This document shows positions 20,772-30,808 of a stretch of DNA of 64,000 bases, in pieces. The position numbers were made by a program, and so were the translations under genes. The notes under the pieces were generated by a model. The model did no database searches and had not been told where the DNA came from. It was given only the letters and a program-made list of their open reading frames with translations. The DNA lies in contig NZ_JACGFN010000001.1 of assembly GCF_016950255.1 (NCBI RefSeq), positions 1,178,001-1,242,000 on the forward strand. Direction: 5' to 3'. The DNA comes from Pectobacterium brasiliense (GTDB lineage Bacteria > Pseudomonadota > Gammaproteobacteria > Enterobacterales > Enterobacteriaceae). How positions within the stretch are numbered: position 1 is the stretch's first letter; each line of letters opens with the position of its first letter.

Positions 20772-20798
20772 ATATCGGCATTATTCTGGATATCTTTA
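20772..20798 (-). promoter_or_regulatory. Sigma-28 (FliA) promoter for the Tsr-like receptor gene
   Basis: On the minus strand TAAAGATA, 11 bases, then GCCGATAT. This is an excellent FliA match ending 32 bases before the chosen ATG. It supports the start at 20739, because any longer protein would begin inside the promoter. It probably also drives cheRBYZ downstream. Confidence 0.9.
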
Positions 20799-20874
20799 CG
20801 AATTTCTGAACTGACAAGGATATGACTAAGGAAGGTTTTCGGGGCCACTTTCGTAGCCCCTGAAGGCCGATAGA

Positions 20875-21381
20875 TTAGACTTTCAATACGCTATCAACCA
20901 GCGCCATTTCTTCGCTACTCAACAGTTTCTCGATATCAACCAGAATCAGCATTCTCTCGCCCAGAGAACCTAAACCAGTCAGGTATTCTGTTGACAGCGT
21001 TACAGCAAACTCCGGCGCGGGACGAATTTGGTCTGCGGTCAATGACAACACATCAGACACGCCATCTACAACAATCCCGACAACGCGCTGACCAAGGTTG
21101 AGAACAATAACAACCGTGTTGTCATCGTATTCAACATCCTGCTTGGCGAATTTAATGCGCAAGTCAACGATCGGTACAATGACACCGCGTAGGTTGGTGA
21201 CACCTTTAATGAAGGACGGTGTGTTGGCAATACGCGTTACCTGGTCATAACCGCGAATTTCTTGTACTTTTAAAATGTCAACGCCGTACTCTTCGTCACC
21301 CAGCGTAAAAATCAGGAATTCCTGTCCTACTGTTTCGCCAGTTAATTTCGTGACGCTTGCAAGTCCAGTCATGTTTTCCAC
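20875..21381 (-). CDS. cheW: Chemotaxis coupling protein CheW
   Basis: CheW links receptors to the kinase CheA in the signalling array. The 168-residue product has the usual two-subdomain SH3-like layout. It contains [25 protein letters not shown], the receptor-binding groove (quoted in part), and [13 protein letters not shown]. Length equals E. coli CheW. It follows cheA after 22 bases, and the receptor gene comes next. Confidence 0.97.
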   Translation of the reverse strand: MENMTGLASVTKLTGETVGQEFLIFTLGDEEYGVDILKVQEIRGYDQVTRIANTPSFIKGVTNLRGVIVPIVDLRIKFAKQDVEYDDNTVVIVLNLGQRVVGIVVDGVSDVLSLTADQIRPAPEFAVTLSTEYLTGLGSLGERMLILVDIEKLLSSEEMALVDSVLKV

Positions 21382-21403
21382 CCTTTATTAACGATCTGTT
21401 TTA

Positions 21404-23419
21404 TTAAGCAGCAGTTTCAACCGCACGCTTTTCACGATTAAGCGCTTGTAACGCTGAAACATCCACAATCAGCGCAACGCTGCCATCACCAAGGATGGTA
21501 GCGGCTGAAACGCCTGGCACCTTGCGATAATTACTTTCCAGGTTTTTGACGACAACCTGATGCTGCCCAATCAGCTGATCGACCAGCAAGGCATAACGTC
21601 GACCCGCACTTTGCAGAATAACGACAATACCCTGAGTAGCATCCGTCTTAGCGCCATCCACATCAAAGATATGGAACAGTTCAACGAGAGGTAAATATTC
21701 ACCACGAACCTGCAATACCCTTTCTCCGCCAGCTAACGGATACAGGTCTTCCGACTGCGGCTGCAAGGATTCCATCACGGCATTAAGCGGTAGAATAAAG
21801 ACTTCGTTGTTAACTTTAACGGACATGCCATCAAGGATCGCAAGCGTTAATGGCAACAGGATTCTGATCGTCGTGCCTTTTCCAGCCTGGAAGTGGATTT
21901 CGACATGACCACCCATTTCCTGAATATTTCGCTTCACTACGTCCATGCCGACACCACGGCCAGAAACGTCCGTGACTTTCTCCGCGGTTGAAAAGCCTGG
22001 AGCAAAGATCAACATGCCCACTTCTTCATCAGACATCGAGTCATTCACCGCTAAACCTTGGGACAAGGCTTTAGCCAGAATTCTCTCGCGGTTGAGTCCT
22101 GCCCCATCGTCGATAACCTCAATACAGATGTTACCGCCCTGATGTTCCGCAGAAAGCGTCAAGTTACCCACCGCAGACTTACCTGCAGCTACGCGTTTAT
22201 CTGGAGATTCAATACCGTGATCGAGACTGTTACGCACCAGGTGCGTCAGAGGATCGATAATACGTTCAATCAAACTCTTATCCAGCTCAGTCGAACTCCC
22301 CATCAGCGTTAGTTCAACCTGCTTATCCAATTTCGCAGCCAGGTCACGAACCAATCGAGGGAAACGGCTAAATACATATTCCATCGGCATCATACGGATG
22401 GACATAACCGATTCTTGCAGATCGCGGGCGTTACGTTCCAACTGGCCCATACTGTTGAGCAGATCGCCGTGTGCCACAGGATCGAGTTCACTGGAGCGCT
22501 GCGCCAGCATGGACTGCGTAATCACTAACTCACCAACGAGGTTGATAAGCTGGTCAACCTTCTCAACTGCTACACGAATACTGGTATCACCGGTTTTTGC
22601 TTTATTTTTTCCATTTTCCGGTGCAGCTTGCGGTTTTGCAGCAACTGGCGCAGACGGGGCCACCGGAGCAGCGGCGACGGGTGCTTCAACTACAGCTAAT
22701 GTCTCTACGGCTTCAGCAACGGCAGGTTGGCTGGCCACGGCAGATTTGAAGCTGATTTGCTCAGGTTCAAGTACAAAACACAGTACTGCGCTAATATCGT
22801 CTTCGCTTTCAGACGTGACCAATGTCACTTCTACGCTAGTGTCAGTCTGGTGAGGATCTTTAACCGTCCCCAGATTGCCAAGCTCTTCCAGCATCTGAGG
22901 TATTTCCTGAGACTTCAGGCCAGTTAATGCGATACGCATTTCACCTTTACCTGCACCGTTAGATGCTGAGCTGGCAGAGTGCTGTGTTGCAGCCGGCGCA
23001 TCAGTCTGTGCAGCATCACCATCGGCTTTAGACTCCAGAGCAAGCTGGCGCAAGGCCTGACAGATATACTCAAAGCTTTCAGCATTGGGTTCCTGTGCGG
23101 TTTTATAAGCGTCCAACTGATCCTGCATAATGTCTTTTGTTTCCAGAAACAGGTTGATGATATCAGTGCTAAGACGCATTTCGCCACGTCTTGCCCCATC
23201 GAGTAGGTTTTCTAACAGGTGCGTAGTTTCCTGCAGTACTTTAAAACCGAATGTGCCAGCCCCCCCTTTTATGGAGTGGGCAGCACGGAAAATCGCATTC
23301 AATTGCTCGGTGTCGGGTTCTGACGGATCTAACAACAATAAGTGTTGTTCCATATCGGCCAGTAATTCATCTGCTTCATCAAAGAACGTTTGATAGAAAG
23401 CACTCATGTCCATGCTCAC
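21404..23419 (-). CDS. cheA: Chemotaxis histidine kinase CheA
   Basis: CheA phosphorylates CheY and CheB in response to receptor state. The 671-residue protein has P1 (1-130) with phospho-His48 in FRAAHSIKGGAGTF, and P2 (about 155-235) that binds CheY. An Ala/Pro-rich linker follows, then the P3 dimerisation helices, the P4 kinase core (NSLDHGIE, DDGAGLNR, GRGVGMDVV) and the CheW-like P5 domain. The start MSMDMSAFYQTFFDEADE matches E. coli. An internal start for the short form may exist but was not assigned. Confidence 0.98.
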   Translation of the reverse strand: MSMDMSAFYQTFFDEADELLADMEQHLLLLDPSEPDTEQLNAIFRAAHSIKGGAGTFGFKVLQETTHLLENLLDGARRGEMRLSTDIINLFLETKDIMQDQLDAYKTAQEPNAESFEYICQALRQLALESKADGDAAQTDAPAATQHSASSASNGAGKGEMRIALTGLKSQEIPQMLEELGNLGTVKDPHQTDTSVEVTLVTSESEDDISAVLCFVLEPEQISFKSAVASQPAVAEAVETLAVVEAPVAAAPVAPSAPVAAKPQAAPENGKNKAKTGDTSIRVAVEKVDQLINLVGELVITQSMLAQRSSELDPVAHGDLLNSMGQLERNARDLQESVMSIRMMPMEYVFSRFPRLVRDLAAKLDKQVELTLMGSSTELDKSLIERIIDPLTHLVRNSLDHGIESPDKRVAAGKSAVGNLTLSAEHQGGNICIEVIDDGAGLNRERILAKALSQGLAVNDSMSDEEVGMLIFAPGFSTAEKVTDVSGRGVGMDVVKRNIQEMGGHVEIHFQAGKGTTIRILLPLTLAILDGMSVKVNNEVFILPLNAVMESLQPQSEDLYPLAGGERVLQVRGEYLPLVELFHIFDVDGAKTDATQGIVVILQSAGRRYALLVDQLIGQHQVVVKNLESNYRKVPGVSAATILGDGSVALIVDVSALQALNREKRAVETAA

Positions 23420-23446
23420 GTGGTCACCTCTGCTGTGAATCGCGGC

Positions 23447-24502
23447 TTATTGAGAAGGCGTCGCCTGGCTATCGGGCGCAGCAGGCAACGCGGTGGTTGG
23501 CTGCTGACGCTCTGGAGCAGGAACTCCATTAGTTGGTTGTGGCGATGCCCCACCACTTCCACTCGTATTGTTGTTATCACTATTTTCGGCAGCCGGAGTG
23601 GTAGGTTTAGGCTTATCCAACTCCATATTTTGTAAATTTTCCACCTTGTCTATATTTACAGCAGAGCTTTCTGCATTTTCTTCTTCAATATCTTTTTGAG
23701 CTTGCCTGCTCAACACCAGCAAACTGATGCGTCTGTTAATCGCATCATTTCCACCTGTCGCCTGTTTGAGGCTCATTGTCGCAGCCATACCCACAACGCG
23801 CAAAACTTTTCCATCAGACAAGCCCCCAAAAATAAGTTCTCGACGTGATGCATTGGCACGATCTGCGGACAATTCCCAGTTACTATAACCACGTTCCCCT
23901 GTCGTATACTGAACATCGTCGGTATGGCCTGAGATACTCAGTTTATTAGGGAAATCGTTCAGGATAGGAGCTATCGCACGCAGGATATCTCGCATATAGG
24001 GCTCAACCTGCGCGCTCCCGGTTTTAAACATGGGGCGATTTTGACTATCGATGATTTGGATACGTAACCCTTCATCAATCATTTCAATTAACAGATGTGG
24101 ACGAAGTGCACGTAAGCGAGGATCGGCCTCAATTAACTGATCCAGACGTTCACGCAATCTATTGAGTCGAACCTCGTCCAGCTTCTTTTCTACATTATCT
24201 GTCTTGATGGCCTTTTTCACTTCACCATCTTGCTGAGTGGGGTCATTCCCCCCCCCCGGAATCGGGCTGGAACTGTCGCTTGATTTAGAACCTGAAGTTA
24301 ACGCAACCTTTAATGGAGTACGGAAGTACTCTGCGATTTGGGCTAGCTGCATTGGCGTAGAAATTGCGATAAGCCACATTACAAGAAACAATGCCATCAT
24401 TGCTGTCATGAAGTCAGCGTAGGCAATCTTCCAGGAGCCACCGTGGTGGCCCCCATGTCCAGACTTACGCTTCTTGCGAATAATGGGATGCTGATGTTTC
24501 AT
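23447..24502 (-). CDS. motB: Flagellar motor stator protein MotB
   Basis: MotB anchors the stator to peptidoglycan and carries the proton-binding aspartate. The 351-residue product has one membrane helix with Asp30 in [17 protein letters not shown] (Asp32 in E. coli), a plug region, and an OmpA-like domain with SLSGHTDD-type (here SISGHTDD) and [16 protein letters not shown]. It is about 40 residues longer than E. coli MotB because of a Pro/Ser/Gly-rich tail after residue 300. Its start overlaps the motA stop by 4 bases. Confidence 0.97.
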   Translation of the reverse strand: MKHQHPIIRKKRKSGHGGHHGGSWKIAYADFMTAMMALFLVMWLIAISTPMQLAQIAEYFRTPLKVALTSGSKSSDSSSPIPGGGNDPTQQDGEVKKAIKTDNVEKKLDEVRLNRLRERLDQLIEADPRLRALRPHLLIEMIDEGLRIQIIDSQNRPMFKTGSAQVEPYMRDILRAIAPILNDFPNKLSISGHTDDVQYTTGERGYSNWELSADRANASRRELIFGGLSDGKVLRVVGMAATMSLKQATGGNDAINRRISLLVLSRQAQKDIEEENAESSAVNIDKVENLQNMELDKPKPTTPAAENSDNNNTSGSGGASPQPTNGVPAPERQQPTTALPAAPDSQATPSQ

Positions 24503-25386
24503 GCGTTACTGTCCGACGCTTGCTGAGTCGGCGATTTCACACGACGAATGTGCTCTTCCAATTCGGTAAAGGAAGGACGCTCCGTTGAGTACAGCGTTTT
24601 ACGACCGAATTCAACGGCAATTTGCGGAGCGTAACCATTGAGGCTCGACAGTAAAGTGACTTTAATGCACTGCAATACTTTGATTTTTTCTGCATTTTTT
24701 TGACGCAGCAACGCGGCTAATGGGGAGACAAAACCGTAGGCAAGTAGAATCCCCAGGAAGGTACCCACCATGGCGTGAGCGATCATCATCCCCAACTCAG
24801 CTGCGGGCCGGTCAACATAGGCCAGTGAGTGAACAACCCCCATAACGGCAGCGACGATACCAAATGCAGGAAGACCGTCACCCATCATCGTCAAGCTGGA
24901 CGCTGGCACTTCACTTTCATGTTCAATAGTCTCGATCTCTTCATCCATCAGCGTTTCAATCTCAAACGCATTCATGTTACCGCTGACCATCAAACGCAAA
25001 TAATCGGTAATAAACTCAACAACGGTGTTGTCAGCAAGAATATTCGGATAGCTTGAGAAGATTTCACTCTCACGAGGATTATCAATATCAAACTCCAGGG
25101 AAAGCATCCCTTGCTGGCGGGATTTGGCCATCACTCGAAAGAGTAAGGCCATGAGGTCCATATACAGTGCTTTATTGTACTTGGAACTTTTGACCAAAAG
25201 AGGGAGTGCACGTAGTGTTGCTTTTATCGCCTTTCCATTGTTACCAACGATGAAAGCACCTAACGCTGCACCACCGATGATCAGCAGCTCCGAAGGTTGA
25301 TAAAGCGCACCCAAGGCCCCACCGACCATGAGATAACCGCCGAGTATCGAGGCCACAATTACGATATAACCCAATATAACCAGCAC
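24499..25386 (-). CDS. motA: Flagellar motor stator protein MotA
   Basis: MotA forms the proton-conducting stator with MotB and acts on FliG. The 295-residue product has four membrane segments and a large cytoplasmic loop. It contains the conserved [22 protein letters not shown] region (Pro and Gly residues needed for torque, quoted in part) and ends ..QQASDSNA. Length equals E. coli MotA. It heads motA-motB. The 134-base gap to flhC holds the flhDC terminator, but no clear sigma-28 promoter could be read. Confidence 0.97.
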   Translation of the reverse strand: MLVILGYIVIVASILGGYLMVGGALGALYQPSELLIIGGAALGAFIVGNNGKAIKATLRALPLLVKSSKYNKALYMDLMALLFRVMAKSRQQGMLSLEFDIDNPRESEIFSSYPNILADNTVVEFITDYLRLMVSGNMNAFEIETLMDEEIETIEHESEVPASSLTMMGDGLPAFGIVAAVMGVVHSLAYVDRPAAELGMMIAHAMVGTFLGILLAYGFVSPLAALLRQKNAEKIKVLQCIKVTLLSSLNGYAPQIAVEFGRKTLYSTERPSFTELEEHIRRVKSPTQQASDSNA

Positions 25387-25466
25387 AAGAAATCCTTATA
25401 ATAAAAAAGGTGGGCGGAAAGAGAGATAAAACTGCGGAGCCGTAGCCAGGACGTTCTAGAGGAAGA

Positions 25467-25503
25467 AATCTATCACCGCCTTCACAACCAACAGTGATAG
25501 ATT
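25467..25503 (-). terminator. Terminator of flhDC
   Basis: Arms AATCTATCAC (25467-25476) and GTGATAGATT (25494-25503) form a 10-bp perfect stem with a 17-base loop, 18 bases past the flhC stop. On the minus strand the stem is followed by a pyrimidine-rich TTTCTTCCTC stretch. The position and U-rich tail suit an intrinsic terminator separating flhDC from motAB. Confidence 0.65.
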
Positions 25504-25520
25504 CACAAATCGCTACAGGC

Positions 25521-26099
25521 TCAGACTGCGTGTTTTACCTGTTCATCCAGCAGTTGAGGTATTATATCGGCAAGATTTTGCGAAAGTTTACGCCTTTTTA
25601 CCGCTCTAGAAGGGGGTTGGCACAAACTACAAACAAAACTGTTTTTAGGTTGATGAGCGTGAGTAATGAACATCCCTTTGCAGCAATTGCATGACGATAG
25701 TTGCAGCATGCCGCTGTCAACAAAACGGACTAATGTCCAAGCCCGCGTCAATGCCAACAGTGGAGAATCGCTCTGCGGCGCACACTGTTCCAGGTAAAGT
25801 CGATAAGATTTAATAACCGCTTCAACACCGCTACACTGCCCATTCTTGATTAAAAAACTGTAAGCGTTGTAGAACATTGATGAATGAATATTCTGTTCCC
25901 AGGTCATAAACCAATCCGTTGAAAAAGGTAGCATTCCCTTGGGCGGCGGACTTCCTCTAAGTTCTTTGTACAGTTTAATCAAACGTCCGCGACTTAACTG
26001 AGTTTCACTTTCCAGCATCTGTAAACGAGCACCGAGCGAAATGAGCTCCATCGCCAATTGGATGTCTTTCGCCTCCTGAACAATACTTTTCTCCGCCAT
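25521..26099 (-). CDS. flhC: Flagellar master regulator subunit FlhC
   Basis: FlhC joins FlhD in the FlhD4C2 activator of class 2 flagellar promoters and gives it DNA specificity. The 192-residue product matches the family length. It keeps the zinc-binding cysteines in [10 protein letters not shown] and FVCSLC (about residues 137-160). It lies 3 bases after flhD. The shorter C-terminal tail (KHAV) is within family variation. Confidence 0.97.
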   Translation of the reverse strand: MAEKSIVQEAKDIQLAMELISLGARLQMLESETQLSRGRLIKLYKELRGSPPPKGMLPFSTDWFMTWEQNIHSSMFYNAYSFLIKNGQCSGVEAVIKSYRLYLEQCAPQSDSPLLALTRAWTLVRFVDSGMLQLSSCNCCKGMFITHAHQPKNSFVCSLCQPPSRAVKRRKLSQNLADIIPQLLDEQVKHAV

Positions 26100-26102
26100 T
26101 AC

Positions 26103-26462
26103 TTATGCCCTTTTCTTAGGCAGGTTTTCTTCTTTCGAAGTTAACTGTTGTAATAAGTTACTCGACAACAAAATCCCCGTATGAATTTGTTGCAAATCAT
26201 CCACACGTGATTCCTGAGTCAAGACTTTGATTGTATTGTGATCGTTAAAACGAAAATGGCATATCAGTTGGTTAGTTTCTGCCAGTTTCACCATCTGCGG
26301 TAAAGTCAGTTGCATCAAGATATCTGCCATCTCGTCATTGATTCCAAGACGAAACATCGCAGAAGCTTTTTCATCATTAATTAAGCGTTGCGCCAGTAAC
26401 AAATAAGACAGATTAATGTCATAAATGTGTTTGAGTAATTCAGAGGTACCCATATTTCCCAT
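26103..26462 (-). CDS. flhD: Flagellar master regulator subunit FlhD
   Basis: FlhD is the partner of FlhC at the top of the flagellar cascade. The 119-residue product is helical, starting [28 protein letters not shown]. The [18 protein letters not shown] stretch is nearly invariant in enterobacteria. An internal ATG at the fourth codon (MGTSE) is an alternative start used in some species. It is read from the long leader described upstream. Confidence 0.97.
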   Translation of the reverse strand: MGNMGTSELLKHIYDINLSYLLLAQRLINDEKASAMFRLGINDEMADILMQLTLPQMVKLAETNQLICHFRFNDHNTIKVLTQESRVDDLQQIHTGILLSSNLLQQLTSKEENLPKKRA

Positions 26463-26714
26463 CCCGACAGGCTATGTTTAAAACATAAGTTAGGTGATAG
26501 ACCATATCGCCCAGTTCGAAAATCACTCTCCATTGATGGCATAAAAAACTATCGGTGCCAGATACTGCGAGTTACTACTTATCATTTCTTATTCGGGCAA
26601 TCGTTACTTGCCAACTTTGCGCATCACGCTGAGAATCCGTTCATCCGTTGCTTTTTAGTTCCACCCTGAAGACTTGCTTCAACCAAAGCATAGGATTAAT
26701 CCTAAAACAGCGCA

Positions 26715-26744
26715 ACTGTACCGCCTAATCCGTAGCACATACAA
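26715..26744 (-). promoter_or_regulatory. flhDC promoter (-35 TTGTAT, -10 TACAGT)
   Basis: On the minus strand TTGTAT (26739-26744) and TACAGT (26715-26720) are 18 bases apart. The surrounding GTACAGTTGCG and TTTTAGGA closely resemble what I remember of the E. coli flhDC promoter. A start near 26709 would put the CRP site at about -71.5 and give a leader of roughly 245 bases. Long structured flhDC leaders are known targets of CsrA and small RNAs. Confidence 0.72.
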
Positions 26745-26769
26745 CGCGACGGAAGAATGATTTTGGCCA

Positions 26770-26791
26770 TTATGTGATACAGATCACACAA
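26770..26791. promoter_or_regulatory. CRP-cAMP binding site of flhDC
   Basis: TGTGAT-ACAG-ATCACA (26773-26788) is a perfect 16-base palindrome matching the CRP core TGTGA-N6-TCACA. It lies about 310 bases before flhD and about 71 bases before the inferred start point. That is the same spacing as the CRP site that activates flhDC in E. coli. Catabolite control of motility is therefore expected. Confidence 0.88.
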
Positions 26792-27271
26792 ATGAAAGCA
26801 TTATGAGCTAAACCCTGTCTGGTCAGATCACTTTTATGCCTATTTTCCCGCCAAAACCGCACACTAAACGTTACAAAAAAAGAGCATTGAAAATAATAAA
26901 AAAGAAACAATTTGCTTGCTATATAAATGATAGATATACAAAAAATCCCTTGCGCTCAGAACACACTCCTTTATGTAAGTTTATACCTTTCACGAAAAAC
27001 TTACACTTTTTACCCAAAAAACTCTTAACCACATGTTATGAAGCAACATTTATCTATCCTCTGCCAGGACACAGCCGCAACGACAACAAATCATACCGCT
27101 CTCGTCGCAAAAGGTGGTTAAACATTACGGTATTGATATTAAAGAAATTAGTGATTGCCAGGGATTCAGTACAAGCACTGCAGCATGACGTTACTCACGG
27201 CTTCAACGATCTCAAACATCACGCTACAGACAGTCCCTTCAGGAGGATAGATGAATGGGTGATAAGGGTAT

Positions 27272-28234
27272 TTACCGATCGCTTTTAACAATTCGATTAA
27301 CCAGCCAAATACCTGAGCATACCAACACCAGTGCAAAGAAATATTTCCACTCCAGAATGCTTTCATTAAGAAACAGTGCTGACAACAGCGTACCAGAGAC
27401 CGGGATAAGGAAATTAAATGGTGCGACCATACCGACCCGATTATATTTCAGCAATTGGCTCCATAATGAAAAAGCGACTGAAGAAAGCAAAATAAGGTAG
27501 CCTAGCATCAGTACGGCTTTCCAATCCGGTATGATGAGTGTCCCGCCAGTACAGTACCCTGATATCGTTAAAACGATCCCGCCAATAGCCAGTTGGTAAC
27601 CGGTCATTACGGTTGGATCCATCGTTTGTGATATACGCTTACCATATATAGTAGATGCAGACAAAATAAATGCGGCAATAACAACGAAGCCATCACCTAA
27701 CAGCGTAAAACCAATATTCATTCCGTTGCTGTTGATATTAACAACCATTACACCGGCAAAACCTAATATACAACCAATTAGCTTGTTGATATTTAATTTA
27801 TCATTTTGGTATAAATAATGAGCAAGCAGTACGCTGAAAAAAGTACTGGTTGCATTCATGATCGAACCTTTAACGCCGGTGGTATAAGCCAGACCGATGT
27901 AGAAAAAAACATATTGCAACGATGTCTGGAATATTCCCAGTGTGGTCAACTGAACTAACTGTCCACGCTGAAATCGCCCGATGGAACGTCCGCTTAGCAC
28001 AGCAAGTACCAAAAGCAACAGCCCAGCGAACGCGAACCGGTAGCCTGCAAAAACGAGTTTTCCAGGAATATCATCATCTGCAATGTGAAACAGCTCATAG
28101 CCATTTTTAATTGCCGGATAAGCACTTCCCCAGAGCAAACAGCATAATGTGGCGATAAAAAAAACAACTTTTTTATCAGAAAAAAAATGCGTGCGCTTTT
28201 CCAAGAAAAATTCCTCCGAAGATAGATTTGCCAT
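27272..28234 (-). CDS. DMT-superfamily transporter with EamA domains
   Basis: This is a predicted inner-membrane exporter of the drug/metabolite transporter superfamily. The 320-residue product has about ten hydrophobic segments in two EamA repeats. Family features include LLWGSAYPAIKNG after the first helix and WGSAY-like turns, plus ATSTFFSVLLAHYLY at the end of the first repeat. Substrate cannot be told from sequence. The first true ATG is at 28234; an upstream TTG codon in frame is less likely. It is a single gene between flhDC and a receptor gene, with no visible operon partner. Confidence 0.85.
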   Translation of the reverse strand: MANLSSEEFFLEKRTHFFSDKKVVFFIATLCCLLWGSAYPAIKNGYELFHIADDDIPGKLVFAGYRFAFAGLLLLVLAVLSGRSIGRFQRGQLVQLTTLGIFQTSLQYVFFYIGLAYTTGVKGSIMNATSTFFSVLLAHYLYQNDKLNINKLIGCILGFAGVMVVNINSNGMNIGFTLLGDGFVVIAAFILSASTIYGKRISQTMDPTVMTGYQLAIGGIVLTISGYCTGGTLIIPDWKAVLMLGYLILLSSVAFSLWSQLLKYNRVGMVAPFNFLIPVSGTLLSALFLNESILEWKYFFALVLVCSGIWLVNRIVKSDR

Positions 28235-28447
28235 AATAGCGTTGAACCTCAAACAAATAAAGTTAGGAGGTAGACTCTTTATTTTTTATTATCAATCTGT
28301 ATGATTTCGCATCACGTATTTCTCTTTTCTTTTTAAAGAGTTAAAAACGTGATCGGGATCGCACCGAATTTGATTAAGGTTTCTCAATATATGCCGATTA
28401 TCTTTTACATTGGCTGTTTAGCTAATGAATTGTCATTAATGTAGACA

Positions 28448-28474
28448 CTAAAACCTAAACGCCAATGCCGCAGC
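28448..28474 (+). promoter_or_regulatory. Weak sigma-28-like promoter ahead of the second receptor gene
   Basis: CTAAAACC, 11 bases, then GCCGCAGC. The -35-like CTAAA and the GCCG of the -10 are present, but the rest of the -10 deviates from GCCGATAA. Receptor genes outside the che cluster usually carry FliA promoters, so the position, about 40 bases before the ATG, is reasonable. I am not sure of it. Confidence 0.35.
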
Positions 28475-28513
28475 GAGTGGCATGGTAAATCATAAATTCC
28501 TGAGAATGAGCGA

Positions 28514-30235
28514 ATGGATATGAAAATAACGTCAAGGTCTGAGCAGCACGCCGAGGCCGGCATGCTGAGCAATTTACGGCTAGTTCCCTTATTCATCATT
28601 ATTCTGGGTGGTATCATGCTGTTATTTGCAGCATCTATCGGCACATCCAGCTATTTTCTACAAAGCAGCAATCAATCATTAGACGACGTCACACAAGAAA
28701 TCGATACCCGAATGGGGATCTCAAACAGTTCCAACCACCTTCGCACCGCACGTCTGCTGCTCATTCAGGCCGCAGCGGCGGCTCGTATTGGCGACTCTCA
28801 GGTCTTCAATGACAACCTGAAACAGGCTGAGCAGCGCCTGGAACAATCAAAAAAAGCCTTCCTTGTCTATGAACAACGCCCGGTTAAAACACCTCAAGAT
28901 ATGGCGTTGGACGGCGATCTGCGTAAATCCTATGACGCTTATGTCAATCAAGGCCTTATGCTGATGCTCACTGCAGCAAAAGAAGGGCTGTTTGAAGAGG
29001 TCATCACCCTCGAATCCGAAGAAACCCGGGTTTTAGATTTGGCCTATAATAAATTTTTGCTAGAGGCTGTCGCTTATCGCACGCAAAGAGCGAAAGAATT
29101 AAACGAAACAGCGCATAAAAATGCCCTGCTTGGATATTCGTTGATGGGCGGCAGCTTTGCGCTGGCCACTATTTTAACGCTTCTGACGTTCTTCCTGCTC
29201 CGCAGTATCCTCATCAAACCAATAAATCAATTGGTCCTGAGAATTCAGCGTATTGCGCAAGGCGATTTGACTCAACTATCTGACCGTTATGGCAGGAATG
29301 AAATTGGCACGCTAGCCAGCAACGTTCAGCAAATGCAGTCTTCTCTGGTCACTACCGTCACAACCGTTCGGGAAAGTGCAGACTCTATTTATCAAGGTTC
29401 TACGGAGATTTCATCCGGTAACACCGACCTTTCCTCGCGAACCGAACAGCAAGCCGCAGCACTTGAACAAACTGCGGCAAGCATGGAGCAATTAACCGCA
29501 ACCGTGAAGCAAAACTCAGAAAATGCACACCATGCCAGCCAGCTCGCGGCAAATGCTTCAGGAAAGGCCAAACAAGGCGGTGAGATCGTTGCAAATGTTG
29601 TGAACACGATGAACAGTATTTCAGGTAGCTCAAAAAAAATATCTGAAATTACCAGCGTTATTAACAGCATTGCTTTCCAAACGAATATTCTCGCACTAAA
29701 TGCGGCAGTTGAAGCAGCCAGAGCGGGAGAGCAAGGTCGCGGTTTTGCCGTCGTAGCAAGTGAAGTTCGCAGCCTCGCACAGCGCAGTGCACAAGCCGCA
29801 AAAGAGATAGAAACGCTGATTTCTGAATCGGTAAATCTGGTCAACAGTGGCTCTGTTCTGGTTGATAACGCGGGTCAAACCATGAAAGAGATCGTCGATG
29901 CCGTCACTAACGTCACCGACATCATGGGGGAGATTGCTTCCGCTTCTGACGAACAAAGTCGGGGAATTACTCAGGTTGGTCAGGCGATATCCGAAATGGA
30001 CAGCGTGACACAGCAGAATGCTTCGCTCGTGCAGGAAGCCAGTGCTGCAGCGGCATCGTTGGAAGAGCAAGCAGCATTGCTCACGCGTGCCGTTGCGACA
30101 TTTAAGTTATCCAGCCATTTATCAAGTAGCCATTCAGCTCCTGTTCGGCCAAACGCTCTCGCCGCTAAGGACCGCTCATCACTCGCCCTGCCCCGTCAGG
30201 CTAATACAGAAAACGGTAACTGGGAAACGTTCTAA
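28514..30235 (+). CDS. Methyl-accepting chemotaxis protein
   Basis: A second inner-membrane chemoreceptor. The 573-residue product has a membrane segment at about residues 24-47, a periplasmic helical sensor (about 48-205) with [18 protein letters not shown], and a second membrane segment near 208-232. HAMP, methylation helices, the tip [19 protein letters not shown] and a C-terminal NGNWETF follow. The signalling half is close to that of the Tsr-like receptor at 19-20.7 kb. The sensor is different and lacks the amino-acid motif, so the ligand is unknown. ATG codons at residues 1, 3 and 17 are all possible starts. Confidence 0.93.
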   Translation: MDMKITSRSEQHAEAGMLSNLRLVPLFIIILGGIMLLFAASIGTSSYFLQSSNQSLDDVTQEIDTRMGISNSSNHLRTARLLLIQAAAAARIGDSQVFNDNLKQAEQRLEQSKKAFLVYEQRPVKTPQDMALDGDLRKSYDAYVNQGLMLMLTAAKEGLFEEVITLESEETRVLDLAYNKFLLEAVAYRTQRAKELNETAHKNALLGYSLMGGSFALATILTLLTFFLLRSILIKPINQLVLRIQRIAQGDLTQLSDRYGRNEIGTLASNVQQMQSSLVTTVTTVRESADSIYQGSTEISSGNTDLSSRTEQQAAALEQTAASMEQLTATVKQNSENAHHASQLAANASGKAKQGGEIVANVVNTMNSISGSSKKISEITSVINSIAFQTNILALNAAVEAARAGEQGRGFAVVASEVRSLAQRSAQAAKEIETLISESVNLVNSGSVLVDNAGQTMKEIVDAVTNVTDIMGEIASASDEQSRGITQVGQAISEMDSVTQQNASLVQEASAAAASLEEQAALLTRAVATFKLSSHLSSSHSAPVRPNALAAKDRSSLALPRQANTENGNWETF

Positions 30236-30249
30236 TACTGGAGAAAGCA

Positions 30250-30343
<94 letters not shown>

Positions 30344-30347
30344 ACAG

Positions 30348-30375
30348 CGAGCATTGTTCACTCGAACAATGCTCG
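30348..30375. terminator. Bidirectional hairpin between the receptor gene and dsrB
   Basis: Arms CGAGCATTGTTC (30348-30359) and GAACAATGCTCG (30364-30375) form a 12-bp perfect stem with a 4-base loop. It lies between two convergent genes and 19 bases beyond the dsrB stop. Strong T runs are absent on both sides. The shape and position still favour a transcription or RNA-stability element. Confidence 0.6.
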
Positions 30376-30394
30376 TATATCGACATGTTCCCCT

Positions 30395-30598
30395 TTACTC
30401 TTTTTCTGGCAAGACCTTTGGCTCAACAAACGTCCCGTCTTTGCTGTCAACCTCATTGAAAAACCAGACACCAGCTGGGTAATCTTTTAATGCAACTAAA
30501 TACATAATCCCTTCCTGAAACGTTTCTACAGCAAGAATCGTCCCTTCCCGGCGCGCCTTTCCATCAGTTTTAACCGTAACCAGATCATTAACTTTCAT
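30395..30598 (-). CDS. dsrB: DsrB-family small protein
   Basis: The 67-residue product begins [19 protein letters not shown] and contains [17 protein letters not shown], matching E. coli DsrB throughout. E. coli dsrB lies next to the regulatory RNA gene dsrA and is RpoS-linked; the biochemical role is unknown. Here it stands alone, convergent with the receptor gene. I see no dsrA-like RNA beside it. Confidence 0.9.
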   Translation of the reverse strand: MKVNDLVTVKTDGKARREGTILAVETFQEGIMYLVALKDYPAGVWFFNEVDSKDGTFVEPKVLPEKE

Positions 30599-30808
30599 AA
30601 ATTTATCTCAAAATAGCTTCTAACATCAAAAAAACAGCATTATCATTTACGACTACGGTAGGAATAGTACCTGCATGAAATGATTAATTTTATTTGTTTT
30701 TAACAACGCCATATTGACCCTCTCTGTCATTACATATCAATTATTCAGGCAAAAAATTGATCGTTTCTATCCTAGTACATCCGACATATTCGCAAAAGAG
30801 ATTAAAAG

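Larger units (their letters stand above)
26463..27271. other. flhDC upstream regulatory region and AT-rich gap
   Basis: About 800 bases separate flhD from the next gene. The proximal 250 bases are the flhDC leader and promoter, then comes the CRP site. The distal part (about 26840-27060) is strongly AT-rich and could bind H-NS. An open frame on the plus strand (26836-27288) encodes a Lys-rich product with no family features and overlaps the DMT gene; I treat it as chance. No insertion sequence is present. Confidence 0.6.

Noticed and set aside
25387..25520. Sigma-28 promoter for motA
   Set aside because: Expected from other species, but no sequence with both TAAA-like and GCCGATAA-like boxes at proper spacing could be found.
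26836..27288. 150-codon open frame upstream of flhD on the plus strand
   Set aside because: Lys-rich, AT-driven, no family features, overlaps the 3' end of the DMT gene and has no clear ribosome site.
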